A DNA stretch of 8,032 bases from Christensenella sp. UBA3700 (GTDB lineage: Bacteria; Bacillota; Clostridia; Christensenellales; UBA3700): positions 1-8,032 of the forward strand of contig DFIJ01000056.1 of NCBI GenBank assembly GCA_002372775.1, given 5' to 3'. The position numbers and the translations under genes were made by a program. Numbering within the stretch: position 1 is the stretch's first letter; each line of letters starts with the position of its first letter. This document shows positions 1-6,146 of this stretch, one piece after another. The notes under the pieces were generated by a model. The model did no database searches, was not told the origin of the DNA, and saw only the letters and a list, made by a program, of their open reading frames with translations.

Positions 1-5
1 TGTTT

Positions 6-500
6 TTATATTCTTTCGATTGAAGAAATTACTATTGGTTTTACAGGAACATCTTGATAATACCAAATGCTTGCTGTTTGAACATTAGATATATCTATTG
101 CTACTTGTTCTGATTCTGCATCACAAAGCTTACCAAAAGCAGCATATGCTCCATCTAAGTGAGGAGTATCTGTAACGCAAATAAAGAATTGCGAAGAAGC
201 TGAATTTGGATCAGATGTTCTAGCCATAGATAAAGTTCCTAACTTATGTTTTAAAGGATTTGATACACCATTTTGGATAAACTCACCCTTGATTGGCTTT
301 GCCATCTTTTCTTCTAAAGAAGGATTCATTCCGCCACCTTGAATCATAAATTCAGGAATAACTCTATGGAAGATTAATCCGTTATAGAAATCTTCATCTA
401 CAAGTTTTAAAAAATTAGCTACTGTAATTGGAGCATTCTTTTCATCAAGTTCTGCTCTCATTTCTCTTCCGTCAGATAATTTAATTGCTATCTTTGTCAT
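6..500 (-). CDS. Cyclophilin-type peptidyl-prolyl cis-trans isomerase
   Basis: This 164-residue protein is a single cyclophilin domain that should catalyse cis-trans isomerisation of peptide bonds before proline and so assist folding. The family core is visible: FHRVIPEFMIQGGG at residues 44-57 (catalytic Arg46, Phe51, Gln54), MAR at 92-94, SQFFI at 103-107 and HLDGAYAAFG at 114-123. Compared with human cyclophilin A, the Trp121 position is His114 and the His126 position is Tyr119, so weak cyclosporin binding is likely (inference). There is no signal peptide, which points to the cytoplasm. The length is normal for compact bacterial cyclophilins. The start is an ATG with AGGAG five to six bases upstream. 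The gene begins eight bases after the aminotransferase stop, so it is probably the last visible member of that operon, although the functional link looks incidental. The family call is secure; the client proteins are unknown. Confidence 0.95.
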   Translation of the reverse strand: MTKIAIKLSDGREMRAELDEKNAPITVANFLKLVDEDFYNGLIFHRVIPEFMIQGGGMNPSLEEKMAKPIKGEFIQNGVSNPLKHKLGTLSMARTSDPNSASSQFFICVTDTPHLDGAYAAFGKLCDAESEQVAIDISNVQTASIWYYQDVPVKPIVISSIERI

Positions 501-504
501 ATAA

Positions 505-511
505 TCTCCTA
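505..511 (-). promoter_or_regulatory. Ribosome binding site of the cyclophilin gene, merged with the upstream stop codon
   Basis: On the minus strand the aminotransferase stop TAG (511-509) runs straight into GAGA, giving TAGGAGA. The AGGAG at 510-506 lies five bases before the cyclophilin ATG at 500-498. Ribosomes terminating on the aminotransferase therefore stop on this Shine-Dalgarno, which fits cotranslation of the two genes. Confidence 0.75.
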
Positions 512-1693
512 TTTCTTATGCTCGTTAACAAAATCTTTAATAAGCTCTATAGCCTTTTCAAGTTTTTGCATACTATAAGCATAGCTTACTCTTATGAAAT
601 TCTTTCCGCTATCACCAAACGCGCTGCCTGGAACTACTGCCAAATTCTTTTCTTTAAATAAAGTATTAGCAAATTCCTCACCATCCATTCCTAGTGATTC
701 AACACATGGGAATACATAGAAAGCTCCTTTTGGTTCAAAGCAATGAAGACCCATCTTATTAAATTCACTAACTAGGAATCTTCTTCTTATGTTGTATTGC
801 TCTTTCATATCTTCAATTGTTGAGAAATTCTCATTAAAGCCATTTTCAAGACAAGCAATACCTGCATATTGGCTTGCTGTTGGGCAACACATAATTCCAT
901 ATTGGTGAATCTTGTACATTACGTTAATGATTTCTTTTGGAGCACAAGCATAGCCTAATCTCCAACCTGTCATAGCGAATGCTTTAGAGAATCCATTTAC
1001 AACAACACATCTTTCTTTAATGCCATCAAAAGTAGCAATTGAAACGTGTCCTTTTTCTGTATATGTTAATTCTGAATAAATCTCATCGCTAATAACTAGC
1101 AAATCATGCTTTAGAATTATAGGAACAATCTTTGCTAAATCATCCCTATCCATAATAGAACCAGTTGGGTTATTTGGATATGGAAGAATTAAAACCTTAC
1201 TCTTTGAAGTAATTGCTGCCTCTAAAGCTTCCGGTGTTACTTTGAAATCATGCTTTTCTGAACACTTAATTGGAACTGGTGTAGCTCCAGCTAATGTAAC
1301 ACAAGGCTTGTATGATACATATGATGGATCTGGTACAAGTACCTCTTCCCCTTCTGAAACCAATGTTCTTAATGCTAAGTCAATAGCTTCTGAAGCTCCA
1401 ACTGTGCACATAATCTCGCAAGATGGATTATATTCAAGTTCATATCTTTCCTTGTAGTACTTACTAACTAATTCTCTTAATTTTGGCATACCAAAGTTAC
1501 TTGTATATTGTGTGTAACCTTTTTGAATACTTCTGATAGCTGCTTCTCTACCTACCCATGGAGTATCAAAATCAGGTTCGCCAACGCCCAAAGATATAGC
1601 ATCTGGTCTTTCAGCTACTATATCAAAGAACTTTCTTATTCCTGATGGTTGAATGCTTGCAGCATTCTTGTTTAAATATTTTGTGTAATCCAT
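509..1693 (-). CDS. Class I PLP-dependent aminotransferase (alanine/aspartate type)
   Basis: This 394-residue fold-type I enzyme transfers an amino group between an amino acid and a 2-oxoacid. Visible PLP-site residues are Asn175 in NNPTG, Asp203 and Tyr206 in ISDEIYSEL, the Schiff-base Lys237 in GFSKAFAMTGWRLGY, and the carboxylate-binding Arg368 in FIRVSYA. The N-terminal IQPSGIRKFFD and LGVGEPDFDTP are typical of the group holding bacterial alanine, aspartate and PatA-like aminotransferases, so the substrate cannot be fixed from sequence. The chosen ATG (1693-1691) starts one base after the stop of the Lrp/AsnC gene and matches the usual N-terminus MDYTKYL. An in-frame GTG at 1750 would add 19 unfamiliar residues that overlap the regulator, and its purine stretch is too close to serve. 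No Shine-Dalgarno precedes the ATG, so translation probably depends on coupling. Pairing with an Lrp-type gene resembles the alaR-alaT arrangement of Bacillus subtilis, which makes alanine a reasonable but unproven substrate. Confidence 0.93.
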   Translation of the reverse strand: MDYTKYLNKNAASIQPSGIRKFFDIVAERPDAISLGVGEPDFDTPWVGREAAIRSIQKGYTQYTSNFGMPKLRELVSKYYKERYELEYNPSCEIMCTVGASEAIDLALRTLVSEGEEVLVPDPSYVSYKPCVTLAGATPVPIKCSEKHDFKVTPEALEAAITSKSKVLILPYPNNPTGSIMDRDDLAKIVPIILKHDLLVISDEIYSELTYTEKGHVSIATFDGIKERCVVVNGFSKAFAMTGWRLGYACAPKEIINVMYKIHQYGIMCCPTASQYAGIACLENGFNENFSTIEDMKEQYNIRRRFLVSEFNKMGLHCFEPKGAFYVFPCVESLGMDGEEFANTLFKEKNLAVVPGSAFGDSGKNFIRVSYAYSMQKLEKAIELIKDFVNEHKK

Positions 1694-1694
1694 A

Positions 1695-2186
1695 TTATTC
1701 GTGTAATGAAATTCTATTATTCTTTTCTTCGTTTTGAAGGTTAACACCACTTTCCTTGTATTTCTTTAAGATAAAGTGTGTAGAAGCACCTTTAATTCCT
1801 TCAATTACGCTTAATTTATCGCTAACGAATAATGCAACCTCTCTAATTGTTCTAGCTTCAATAGTAACGATTAAATCAAATGCACCACTCATTAAATAAA
1901 CATCTTTAACTTCGTCAAATCTAATAATTTGTTCGGCGATTGCATCATAACCTGATCTTGGTTGTGGATTTACTTTGATTTCAATAAGAGCATCTACGAA
2001 ATCCTCACCAGTCTTTTCTGTATTAACTATGGCAGAATACTTAACGATAATGCCATCATTCTCCAACGCCGCTATTTCCTTCGCTACTGCCGCTTCATCT
2101 ACACCAACTAATGTAGCGATTTTAGCAGGAGTATATCTTGCATCATCTTGTAATAAATTTAAAATATTCTTTCTTAACTTTTCCAT
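1695..2186 (-). CDS. Lrp/AsnC-family transcriptional regulator
   Basis: This 163-residue protein has the two-part Lrp/AsnC layout. An N-terminal winged helix-turn-helix spans about residues 3-50 (ARYTPAKIATLVGVDEAAVAKEIAALENDGII), and a RAM ligand-binding and oligomerisation domain spans about 64-143, with the characteristic GAFDLIVTIEA at 101-111 and a closing THFILKKYK. Family members bind amino acids and control amino-acid metabolism and often their own gene. The last 20 residues or so are a polar tail beyond the usual domain end, and their DNA holds the alternative GTG of the next gene. The start is the second of two close ATGs, because only it sits at proper distance from AGGAGG; the earlier one at 2192 is one base from it. 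The gene leads an apparent operon with the aminotransferase. The upstream inverted repeats are candidate operators. Activator or repressor action cannot be told from sequence. Confidence 0.93.
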   Translation of the reverse strand: MEKLRKNILNLLQDDARYTPAKIATLVGVDEAAVAKEIAALENDGIIVKYSAIVNTEKTGEDFVDALIEIKVNPQPRSGYDAIAEQIIRFDEVKDVYLMSGAFDLIVTIEARTIREVALFVSDKLSVIEGIKGASTHFILKKYKESGVNLQNEEKNNRISLHE

Positions 2187-2193
2187 AGTCATA

Positions 2194-2199
2194 CCTCCT
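2194..2199 (-). promoter_or_regulatory. Strong ribosome binding site that decides the Lrp/AsnC start
   Basis: The minus strand reads AGGAGG here. It lies one base from an ATG at 2192 and seven bases from an ATG at 2186. Only the second spacing is workable, so the protein should begin MEKLRK and not MTMEKLRK. Confidence 0.85.
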
Positions 2200-2220
2200 A
2201 GTATGTTTTTATATTCTTAA

Positions 2221-2241
2221 AATAACACATCACGCGTTATT
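2221..2241 (-). repeat. Imperfect inverted repeat between metH and the Lrp/AsnC gene (terminator or operator)
   Basis: Outer arms AATAAC and GTTATT enclose nine bases. As minus-strand RNA it can form a nine-pair stem including two G-U pairs with a three-base loop, and the next bases continue the U run to four (UUUUAAG). It could be a weak intrinsic terminator for the metF-metH operon. It also overlaps the downstream part of a TATAAT box and the likely transcription start, which is a usual place for an autoregulatory operator of an Lrp-type protein. The stem is AT-rich and the U tract short, so neither reading is firm. Confidence 0.45.
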
Positions 2242-2269
2242 ATACAAATTTCTAGTGATTATACACTAA
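2239..2269 (-). promoter_or_regulatory. Candidate promoter of the Lrp/AsnC-aminotransferase-cyclophilin operon
   Basis: A perfect TATAAT lies at 2244-2239 on the minus strand, about 50 bases before the regulator start. The best -35 candidate is TTAGTG at 2269-2264, with a long 19-base spacer and a poor match, so activator help or a weak promoter would be expected. The -35 region lies inside the last codons of metH. Confidence 0.45.
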
Positions 2270-4621
2270 GTTAGCAACCTTTACACTTTGGTTTGCATCT
2301 TTTGTATAATAAGTAGCACCAATTTTTGCTGCATAGTCTTCATTTAGAACTGCACCACCAACGAATGTTTGGCATTCTGGATATTGCTCTTTTAGAAGCT
2401 TAATAGTTTCTTCCATTGAACCAACTGTTGTTGTCATTAGCGCAGATAATCCAACAAGCTTTGCTTTATGCTTTTTGGCAGTATCTACAAATAATTGAGG
2501 CTCAACATTTTTTCCTAAGTCGATTAATCTATATCCATAGTTCTCTAAAACTGTCTTTACAATGTTTTTGCCGATATCATGAATATCGCCTTTAACAGTT
2601 CCTATAACAATAGTTCCTCTATCTGTTTCTTCACCATTTTGCTTAGCTAAAATAGTCTTTATTTCAGCAAAGCATTCTTTAGCACTTTCTGCAGAAGCGA
2701 TTAATTGAGGTAAGAATATCTTTCCTTTCTCATATTCATCGCCTACTTCATTTAATGCAGGGATTAGATAATCGTTTATAACAACGATTGGGTCGTTTGT
2801 TTCTAGAAGCTTTAGGCAAGCTGTCTTTGCTCCCTTTAGACCACGCTTAATGTAGTAGAAGATATCTCTTTCTGTTTCTGGAATTGGAGCTACCTCTTCA
2901 ACAGTAAAGTTCATATTGTTTTCTACACTATCCATGAACTCTTTATAGAAGAATTCTTTGTCGTAATCATTCTTTGTTTCTTTGAATGATTTAATAGCTT
3001 CAGCATTCTCCTTAATGTTTGGATTTATAATTGGACAGTTTAATCCAAATGCTAATGCTGTCTTAACGAATGTAGAATTTACTATTTGTCTATTAGGAAG
3101 ACCAAATGATACATTCGATACACCTAAAACGAATTTAACTGAATACTTCTTCTTAATTTCAGCAATTGCATCAAGAGTTTTTCTTGCTTGATCTTTTTCA
3201 ACAGAAACAGTTAATGTCAAACAGTCAATAAGGATATCTTCTTCTCTAATTCCAAACTCTTTACATCTTTTAATAATCTTTTCTGCAATCTCTACTCTTT
3301 CTTGTGTTGACTTTGGAAGACCTCTTTCATCAATTGTTAAACCAACGACAGCGGCACCGTATTTCTTAACAATAGGAAGAATAGAATTCAATGATTTATC
3401 TTCACCATTTACAGAGTTAACTATAGCTCTACCATTGTAATATCTTAATGCTTGTTCAATAGCATCAGGCTTACCACAGTCGATTTGTAGTGGTACTGTA
3501 ACAATTGATTGAACATGCTTAACCATTCTTGTAAGCATTGCCTTTTCATCAATTTCAGGAAGACCTGCGTTAACATCCAGAATTGTTGCATTTGCTTCTA
3601 CTTGAGCAAGTGCTTGATTTGTAATGTAATCAAAGTCGTCATTAAGAAGAGCTTGTTTCATAGCCTTCTTTCCTGTTGGATTAATTCTCTCACCAATAAT
3701 TTCTACTGAATCTTGATTTAAAACAACGACATCAGATGCAGAACATACAGCACAAGGAACATGAACTTCTCTTGGCTTGAATTCTGAAGAATCAACAAGC
3801 GCTCTAATCTCTCTTGTATAGTCTGGAGTTGTACCACAACATCCACCTAATACTTGAACACCTAAGTTAATATATTTCTTGTAATATTCTGCAAACTCTT
3901 TTGGTTTAACAGGATAATTCATTTGAGCATCAGGGATACCAGCATTTGCTTGAATCATCAAAGGCTTATCTGTCCACTTTGCAAGTTCCTTCATGATTGG
4001 AAGAATTTGTCTAGGTCCAAGAGAACAGTTAATACCAATTGCATCAACAAATGGAGATAATGTCAAAGCAAAGGCTTCAACACTTGTACCTGTAAATGTT
4101 CTCATTGTTTCCATGAAAGTCATAGTACAGAATACAGGCAAATCTGAATTCTCTTTAACAGCCATAACAGCAGCCTTAGTTTCATATAAGTCAGTCATTG
4201 TTTCAACAATAACTAAATCAACAAAAGGCTTTGCTATATCTACAACTTCTTTGAATGATTCATATGCTTCATCAAAAGTAAGTGATCCAATAGGTTCAAT
4301 AAGTTCACCTAAAGGTCCTAAATCTAATGCTACACATTTATCTTTAGCAACCTCCCTTGCAAGTTTTGCTGCAGCCTCAACACACTTAACTACTTCTTCG
4401 TGAGAACCTAGTTTCTTTCTGTTAGCACCAAAAGTATTTGTCGTAATAACGTCAGCGCCAGCTAGAACGTACCCTTCGTACATTCTTCTAACCATATTTG
4501 GATTTGTGACATTTAAAGTCTCAGGAATAGTTCCTGGAAGCATTCCCATCTTTTGAAATTGAGTTCCTTGACCACCATCAAATACGATATAACCTTTCTT
4601 TAATTGTTCCCTAACGTTCAT
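2252..4621 (-). CDS. metH: Cobalamin-dependent methionine synthase, short form without reactivation domain
   Basis: This enzyme transfers a methyl group from 5-methyltetrahydrofolate through cob(I)alamin to homocysteine, giving methionine. Its 789 residues contain four modules in order. The homocysteine-binding barrel spans about 1-285, with the zinc cysteines Cys199 (GINCS), Cys261 and Cys262 (GGCCGT). The pterin-binding barrel spans about 305-565 (EIIGERINPTGKK, DVNAGLPEID, NSVNGE, GVSNVSFGLPNR). The B12 cap spans about 580-660, and the B12-binding Rossmann domain about 668-789. The last carries DIHDIGKN at 679-686, where His681 is the expected lower cobalt ligand, then GLSALMTTT and VGGAVL. 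The protein stops right after the B12 domain, so the AdoMet-binding reactivation domain of the roughly 1,200-residue E. coli enzyme is absent. That role fits the gene just upstream, which overlaps this start by 11 bases. A modest TAGGT precedes the ATG, and translation is probably coupled. All catalytic residues checked are intact. Confidence 0.97.
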   Translation of the reverse strand: MNVREQLKKGYIVFDGGQGTQFQKMGMLPGTIPETLNVTNPNMVRRMYEGYVLAGADVITTNTFGANRKKLGSHEEVVKCVEAAAKLAREVAKDKCVALDLGPLGELIEPIGSLTFDEAYESFKEVVDIAKPFVDLVIVETMTDLYETKAAVMAVKENSDLPVFCTMTFMETMRTFTGTSVEAFALTLSPFVDAIGINCSLGPRQILPIMKELAKWTDKPLMIQANAGIPDAQMNYPVKPKEFAEYYKKYINLGVQVLGGCCGTTPDYTREIRALVDSSEFKPREVHVPCAVCSASDVVVLNQDSVEIIGERINPTGKKAMKQALLNDDFDYITNQALAQVEANATILDVNAGLPEIDEKAMLTRMVKHVQSIVTVPLQIDCGKPDAIEQALRYYNGRAIVNSVNGEDKSLNSILPIVKKYGAAVVGLTIDERGLPKSTQERVEIAEKIIKRCKEFGIREEDILIDCLTLTVSVEKDQARKTLDAIAEIKKKYSVKFVLGVSNVSFGLPNRQIVNSTFVKTALAFGLNCPIINPNIKENAEAIKSFKETKNDYDKEFFYKEFMDSVENNMNFTVEEVAPIPETERDIFYYIKRGLKGAKTACLKLLETNDPIVVINDYLIPALNEVGDEYEKGKIFLPQLIASAESAKECFAEIKTILAKQNGEETDRGTIVIGTVKGDIHDIGKNIVKTVLENYGYRLIDLGKNVEPQLFVDTAKKHKAKLVGLSALMTTTVGSMEETIKLLKEQYPECQTFVGGAVLNEDYAAKIGATYYTKDANQSVKVANLVYNH
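2253..2268 (-). repeat. Short palindrome over the metH stop codon
   Basis: The minus strand reads TAGTGTATAATCACTA, with five-base perfect arms (TAGTG/CACTA) around a six-base centre that is itself a TATAAT. It covers the last codons and stop of metH and lies just upstream of the -10 box proposed for the Lrp/AsnC gene. It may be a regulator site, or it may reflect only the local coding sequence. Confidence 0.35.
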
Positions 4622-5171
4622 CTACAATACCTACTATTGCCGTAACGGACTTTTGTGGAGTTAACATATATGCTGAGCTGCAAAATACACCTATTTCTTT
4701 TGGAGTATTAAGTAAATTACATATTTCTTTTTGTTGCTCTATTGGCCAATCCCCGTATCCGCATGAGAATCTCCATCTCAAATCTTTTTCAGGGAAAGAC
4801 TTTTCTACATCATCAAGATAGCTTTCAATAGCAGCTGTTGCTGCACTATCTAATATAACTGCAAGTGTTGCATCTTCTTTAAATGCTCTTGCTATTCTTT
4901 TCTCTATATCAAAACCAAGTGTTCCTGCTATAAGATATACTTCACTACATTTTTCTAAGTGCTTCCAAATTACGTCTCCTTTAAGATGCAATGTTGTACC
5001 ACCTAGCATTCTGTTTTCCTTGTCTAGTTTATATCTTTTAACAATACTCTTTGGTTGAACTAATTTTTCACAAATAGAAATAGCTTCAGATATCTTATTA
5101 TCTAGTTCCTCGTTTATCTCTTGGCCCTTATATCCAAGATATCTCAAAACTTCTCTTCTTTCTATTTGCAT
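4611..5171 (-). CDS. Stand-alone methionine synthase reactivation protein (MetH activation-domain homologue)
   Basis: This 186-residue protein corresponds to the AdoMet-binding reactivation domain that is fused to the C-terminus of large MetH enzymes. There it supplies AdoMet for reductive remethylation after cobalamin is oxidised to cob(II)alamin. The recognisable part is RFSCGYGDWP at 134-143, which gives the family RxxxGY AdoMet-binding pattern (Arg134, Gly138, Tyr139). It is followed by AYMLTPQKSVTAIVGI at 167-182, matching the family's conserved end. IAGTLGFDIEKRIA (81-94) and a helix with DSAATAAIE (108-116) also fit. The N-terminal 50 residues are specific to the free-standing form. 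The gene overlaps metF by one base (TAATG) and metH by 11 bases, so the three products are probably made in step. Known parallels are the adjacent MetH and activation-domain genes TM0268 and TM0269 of Thermotoga maritima. Only a weak Shine-Dalgarno is seen. The physical partner is inferred from context. Confidence 0.9.
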   Translation of the reverse strand: MQIERREVLRYLGYKGQEINEELDNKISEAISICEKLVQPKSIVKRYKLDKENRMLGGTTLHLKGDVIWKHLEKCSEVYLIAGTLGFDIEKRIARAFKEDATLAVILDSAATAAIESYLDDVEKSFPEKDLRWRFSCGYGDWPIEQQKEICNLLNTPKEIGVFCSSAYMLTPQKSVTAIVGIVDER

Positions 5172-6049
5172 TATTCTTTATTTACCCCGTTAATAAGACC
5201 AATGACATTATCTGTTATTCTCTTAGCAACATATGGGTTGTTCATAACATAAACATGAATACCTTGAGATGCGCCTGAAGATAAGATATCTGCAATTTGA
5301 TCTTCTGCATATAAAATTCCTGCTTCTTTCAAAGCTTCTGGATCATCACTGAACTTGTTAATCATTCTTGCAAGTTTAGCTGGAATCTTAGTAGCAGCCA
5401 TTTGAATTGTTCTATCTATTGTTGTCTTCTTTGTAAGTGGCATAATACCAGCTTGAATAGGAACATTAATTCCTGCTGCTCTAACCTTGTCGATAAATCT
5501 AAAGAAGTCTTCGTTATCAAAGAACAATTGTGTATTTAAGTGAGTTAAACCTAAATCAACTTTTCTCTTTAAGTTATCGATGTCTACATCTAATGACTCT
5601 GCTTCTGGGTGTCCTTCTGGATAGCAAGCACCAGCTAAATCAAAATCTGCTCTTTCCTTGATAAATGGAATTAAATCTGAACAATACTTGAAATCATTGC
5701 AATCAATACCTGGAACTCTATCTCCACGAAGAGCAAGAACGTTTTCTACACCTTCTCTTTTTAGAACGTTTATAGCTTCTTCAACTTTTTCCTTTGTTGA
5801 GTTAATGCATGTTAAGTGTGCAAGAGGTTCAATATGATATTTGTTCTTCAAAAGCGATGCAATTTCTAATGATCTTGCATTGTTGCTCTTTCCTCCTGCT
5901 GAATATGTAACTGAAATATAATCTGGCTTTAAATCAGAAAGTGAGGCTAAAACATCGTAGATAACAGAAATATCGCTATCTGCCTTTGGTGGAAATGTTT
6001 CAAATGAATATACTGCCTTTTTAGCCTTGAATATATCTGAAATTTTCAT
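5171..6049 (-). CDS. metF: 5,10-methylenetetrahydrofolate reductase
   Basis: This flavoprotein reduces 5,10-methylenetetrahydrofolate to 5-methyltetrahydrofolate, the methyl donor used by the MetH encoded two genes on. At 292 residues it is a normal bacterial MetF, a single FAD-binding TIM barrel without the eukaryotic regulatory domain. Visible family motifs are SFETFPPK at 15-22 (Glu17, the likely equivalent of E. coli catalytic Glu28), AHLTC at 77-81, ALRGDRVPG at 106-114 (Asp110, equivalent to E. coli Asp120 near the flavin), GACYPEGHPEA at 140-150, NTQLFFDNEDF at 172-182 and PIQAGIMPLT at 197-206. The ATG is preceded by AGGAGC at a spacing of seven bases. It is the first gene of the methionine cassette and has its own promoter candidate. 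No MetV-like partner or electron-transfer subunit is encoded nearby, so an NAD(P)H-using enzyme is the default reading. The electron donor cannot be determined from sequence alone. Confidence 0.96.
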   Translation of the reverse strand: MKISDIFKAKKAVYSFETFPPKADSDISVIYDVLASLSDLKPDYISVTYSAGGKSNNARSLEIASLLKNKYHIEPLAHLTCINSTKEKVEEAINVLKREGVENVLALRGDRVPGIDCNDFKYCSDLIPFIKERADFDLAGACYPEGHPEAESLDVDIDNLKRKVDLGLTHLNTQLFFDNEDFFRFIDKVRAAGINVPIQAGIMPLTKKTTIDRTIQMAATKIPAKLARMINKFSDDPEALKEAGILYAEDQIADILSSGASQGIHVYVMNNPYVAKRITDNVIGLINGVNKE

Positions 6050-6081
6050 TTTCTTGCTCCTAATATAATAAATTAAATAAT

Positions 6082-6111
6082 ATTATATAGGCATATATGC
6101 GCAAAAATCAA
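6082..6111 (-). promoter_or_regulatory. Candidate promoter of the metF-reactivation-metH operon
   Basis: On the minus strand TTGATT (6111-6106) is followed after 18 bases by TATAAT (6087-6082); an overlapping TATATA at 6089-6084 gives 16 bases. Transcription should begin near 6075, leaving a leader of only about 25 bases before metF, too short for a SAM or cobalamin riboswitch or a T-box. No convincing intrinsic terminator separates the upstream ygiQ gene, so read-through from it is also possible. Confidence 0.6.
6091..6100 (-). repeat. Perfect palindrome in the metF promoter spacer
   Basis: GCATATATGC is a perfect ten-base palindrome lying between the proposed -35 and -10 boxes of metF, where a bound repressor would block RNA polymerase. 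The core alternates purine and pyrimidine in AT-rich DNA, so chance is a real alternative. No regulator can be assigned. Confidence 0.4.
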
Positions 6112-6146
6112 CCGCCTAATGTGCGTGTGCATGAAAATTATTAAAT

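Noticed and set aside
1..15. Fifteen-base match TGTTTTTATATTCTT at 1-15 and 2204-2218
   Set aside because: AT-rich and low complexity; one copy covers a stop codon and the other lies in a leader, with no further flanking similarity, so chance is the likely cause.
1242..1457. 71-residue open frame on the plus strand inside the aminotransferase gene
   Set aside because: Antisense to a well-conserved gene, low-complexity Ser/Thr-rich translation, no recognisable domain.
1694..1750. GTG at 1750 as the aminotransferase start
   Set aside because: Adds 19 residues not typical of the family, overlaps the regulator by 56 bases, and its nearest AAGGA lies only two bases away.
2187..2192. ATG at 2192 as the Lrp/AsnC start
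   Set aside because: Only one base from AGGAGG; the ATG at 2186 has a workable seven-base spacing.
3993..4403. 136-residue open frame on the plus strand inside metH
   Set aside because: It is the longest antisense frame but lies fully within the conserved homocysteine-binding domain and its translation is Ser/Ala/Thr-rich with no family resemblance; explained by the codon pattern of metH.
6050..6146. SAM or cobalamin riboswitch or T-box ahead of metF
   Set aside because: The proposed leader is about 25 bases and the whole gap 97 bases, with no recognisable conserved riboswitch core or terminator hairpin.
6131..6146. AT-rich repeat AAATT/AATTT after ygiQ as an intrinsic terminator
   Set aside because: The stem is only five A-T pairs with no G-C content and no proper U tract.
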